Origin: Chloroflexota bacterium
GTDB lineage: Bacteria > Chloroflexota > Anaerolineae > Anaerolineales > UBA4823
Direction: 5' to 3'
DNA length: 5,730 bases
Assembly (NCBI GenBank): GCA_021849525.1
Contig: JAJZSS010000138.1
Span: 1-5,730, forward strand
Shown here: positions 4,848 to 5,730 of the stretch, one piece after another
Layout of the letters: each line of letters opens with the position of its first letter
Position numbering within the stretch: position 1 is the stretch's first letter
Notes under the pieces: generated by a model
What the model saw: only the letters and a program-made list of their open reading frames with translations
Databases searched by the model: none
What the model was told of the DNA's origin: nothing
Translations under genes and position numbers: made by a program

Positions 4848-5102
4848 ATGCCGCCTTACTATCACGATACGGATCCCAAAATGGAAGCTTTGCAGGTTCA
4901 GCTGCTGCGCGGTGTGCCGCCCTGGCGGAAGATGGAAATGCTCGCCGGATTAAATGCTTATGCCAGAGCGCTGGCTTTATCAGGTTTACGCCAGCGTTAC
5001 CCCCAGGCAGAAGCGGCTGAGATTCGCCGGCGGCTGGCAGATTTACTGCTTGGACCTGAACTGGCGCGCAAAGTCTTTGGAGAGTTGGAAAATGGTCAAT
5101 GA
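4848..5102 (+). CDS. small conserved hypothetical protein, partner of the nucleotidyltransferase-fold gene
   Basis: This 84-residue, mainly helical, probably cytoplasmic protein has no signal peptide, membrane segment or cysteine. After a short N-terminus (PPYYHDTDPKMEALQ) come a PPWRKMEML block (24-32), a helix around ARALALSGLRQRYP (39-52) and a C-terminal helix containing EIRRRLADLLLGPELA (58-73). I do not know a named domain for it, but similar small proteins recur immediately upstream of nucleotidyltransferase-like genes in Chloroflexota and some other bacteria (recalled, not searched). Its stop overlaps the downstream gene by 11 bp, so the two products are probably made together. It could be the antitoxin or regulatory partner; that is inference from gene order and size only. 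Confidence 0.75.
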   Translation: MPPYYHDTDPKMEALQVQLLRGVPPWRKMEMLAGLNAYARALALSGLRQRYPQAEAAEIRRRLADLLLGPELARKVFGELENGQ

Positions 5103-5676
5103 GCCTGCTCTGGTCACAACAAAAGTCACCAGAGTCCTCGAGAAATTAAATGTTCGCTATTTGATTGGAGGCTCTCTAGCCAGTACACTTTATGGAATGG
5201 TGCGAACAACTCAGAACTCGGATATTGTTGCCGAGCTAAAGCCAGAGCATATAGAAACTGTTATCACTGAGTTAAACAATGAGTTCTATATCGATGAAGT
5301 AATAATTGATGAAGCCATTGCCCGTAAGTCCAGCTTTAACATAATCCATAAAGATAGTTTTTTCAAAATCGATGTATTTGTCCCGAAAATGCGCCCATTT
5401 TTAGAGCAACAACTAAACAGGGCTCAACGACAGATTCTGTCCATCGAACCTCCGGCTGAGGCGCTGGTTGCTTCTCCTGAAGATACGATTTTAGCAAAAA
5501 TTGAATGGTTTCGCATGGGTGGCAAAGTCTCCGAACGACAGTGGAGAGATATCCTCGGGATCATTGAAGTACAAGGAAATAACCTGAATATTGAATACTT
5601 AACCAGGTGGGCAAAGGAGTTGACAATCAGTGAGCTACTTCAACGCGCCTTTAAAGAATCAACATTAAAGGAATAA
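5092..5676 (+). CDS. nucleotidyltransferase-fold protein (AbiEii/DUF6036-like)
   Basis: This 194-residue protein starts at the ATG at 5092, with GGAGAG (5079-5084) 7 nt upstream. YLIGGSLASTLYG (23-35) is the Gly-Gly-Ser entry of the nucleotidyltransferase fold. NSDIVAEL (42-49) supplies Asp44, but the usual D-x-D/E second acid is Val46. FKIDVFVPK (91-99) gives a candidate third acid, Asp94. SPEDTILAKIEWFRMGG (128-144) and SERQWRDILGI (147-157) are blocks I associate with AbiEii-like and DUF6036 proteins. Some nucleotidyltransferase-fold proteins are toxins that modify tRNA or other proteins; activity here is unproven and the metal site is atypical. The gene is visibly more A+T-rich than all its neighbours, suggesting recent transfer. 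Starting further upstream at 4954 would lie within the preceding gene and is not supported. Confidence 0.8.
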   Translation: MVNEPALVTTKVTRVLEKLNVRYLIGGSLASTLYGMVRTTQNSDIVAELKPEHIETVITELNNEFYIDEVIIDEAIARKSSFNIIHKDSFFKIDVFVPKMRPFLEQQLNRAQRQILSIEPPAEALVASPEDTILAKIEWFRMGGKVSERQWRDILGIIEVQGNNLNIEYLTRWAKELTISELLQRAFKESTLKE

Positions 5677-5730
5677 ATTCTTCTGCATAACTGTCCGAAT
5701 ACCCTTTTTCGACTTCAAATAATTACCATC
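5677..5730. other. window end, no feature seen
   Basis: The 54 bases after the nucleotidyltransferase stop are A+T-rich. They show no convincing hairpin followed by a T-run, no start site and no repeat, so the end of this transcription unit is not visible. Confidence 0.4.

Noticed and set aside
4954..5091. Longer N-terminus for the nucleotidyltransferase-like protein
   Set aside because: This stretch overlaps the upstream small protein's coding sequence in another frame, lacks family motifs, and the ATG at 5092 has a well-spaced GGAGAG.

Overview
The window is about 60% G+C bacterial DNA with compact, co-oriented genes and frequent GTG starts. The palindromic repeat family, the tlpA–Lgt-like–DUF302–folB order and the hypothetical/nucleotidyltransferase pair all suggest an Anaerolineae-like member of the Chloroflexota. 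That placement is inferred from recalled gene types and composition, not from a database search.

Left part (1-1358). The last 38 codons of a pseudouridine-5'-phosphate glycosidase-like gene end at 117. They abut the end of a leftward two-gene operon with a recognisable sigma70-type promoter (1331-1358). The first gene of that operon (1293 to 685) is the most interesting item in the window. It encodes a lipoprotein with a thioredoxin domain that looks like two ORFs because of one in-frame TGA. The TGA sits exactly where the first active-site cysteine belongs (FFAFW-TGA-GTC), and a hairpin with bacterial SECIS geometry follows it. The gene is best read as a selenoprotein with a U-x-x-C redox motif. 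The second gene is a PaiA-like GNAT acetyltransferase.

Middle part (1411-1667). A decayed palindromic miniature element contains four tandem 24-bp units. It separates two divergent transcription units.

Right-hand operon (1668-3816). Four tightly packed rightward genes follow: a membrane-anchored TlpA-like thiol-disulfide oxidoreductase, an Lgt-family membrane protein lacking several catalytic residues, a DUF302 protein, and dihydroneopterin aldolase (folB). Downstream of folB are two degenerate copies of its 3' end, spaced about 80 bp apart. A strong hairpin then serves as terminator for the convergent GTP cyclohydrolase I gene (folE), which has its own promoter. Two folate-pathway enzymes therefore converge on one terminator.

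Far right (4833-5676). An overlapping gene pair encodes a small helical protein of unknown function and a nucleotidyltransferase-fold protein of markedly lower G+C. It starts from an extended -10 promoter placed so that the mRNA would be leaderless. It resembles a mobile toxin-antitoxin-like or accessory module, but its function is unknown.

The unifying theme is extracytoplasmic thiol redox chemistry. Two thioredoxin-fold proteins, one U-x-x-C and one C-x-x-C, are transcribed divergently, with an Lgt-like membrane protein next to the second.
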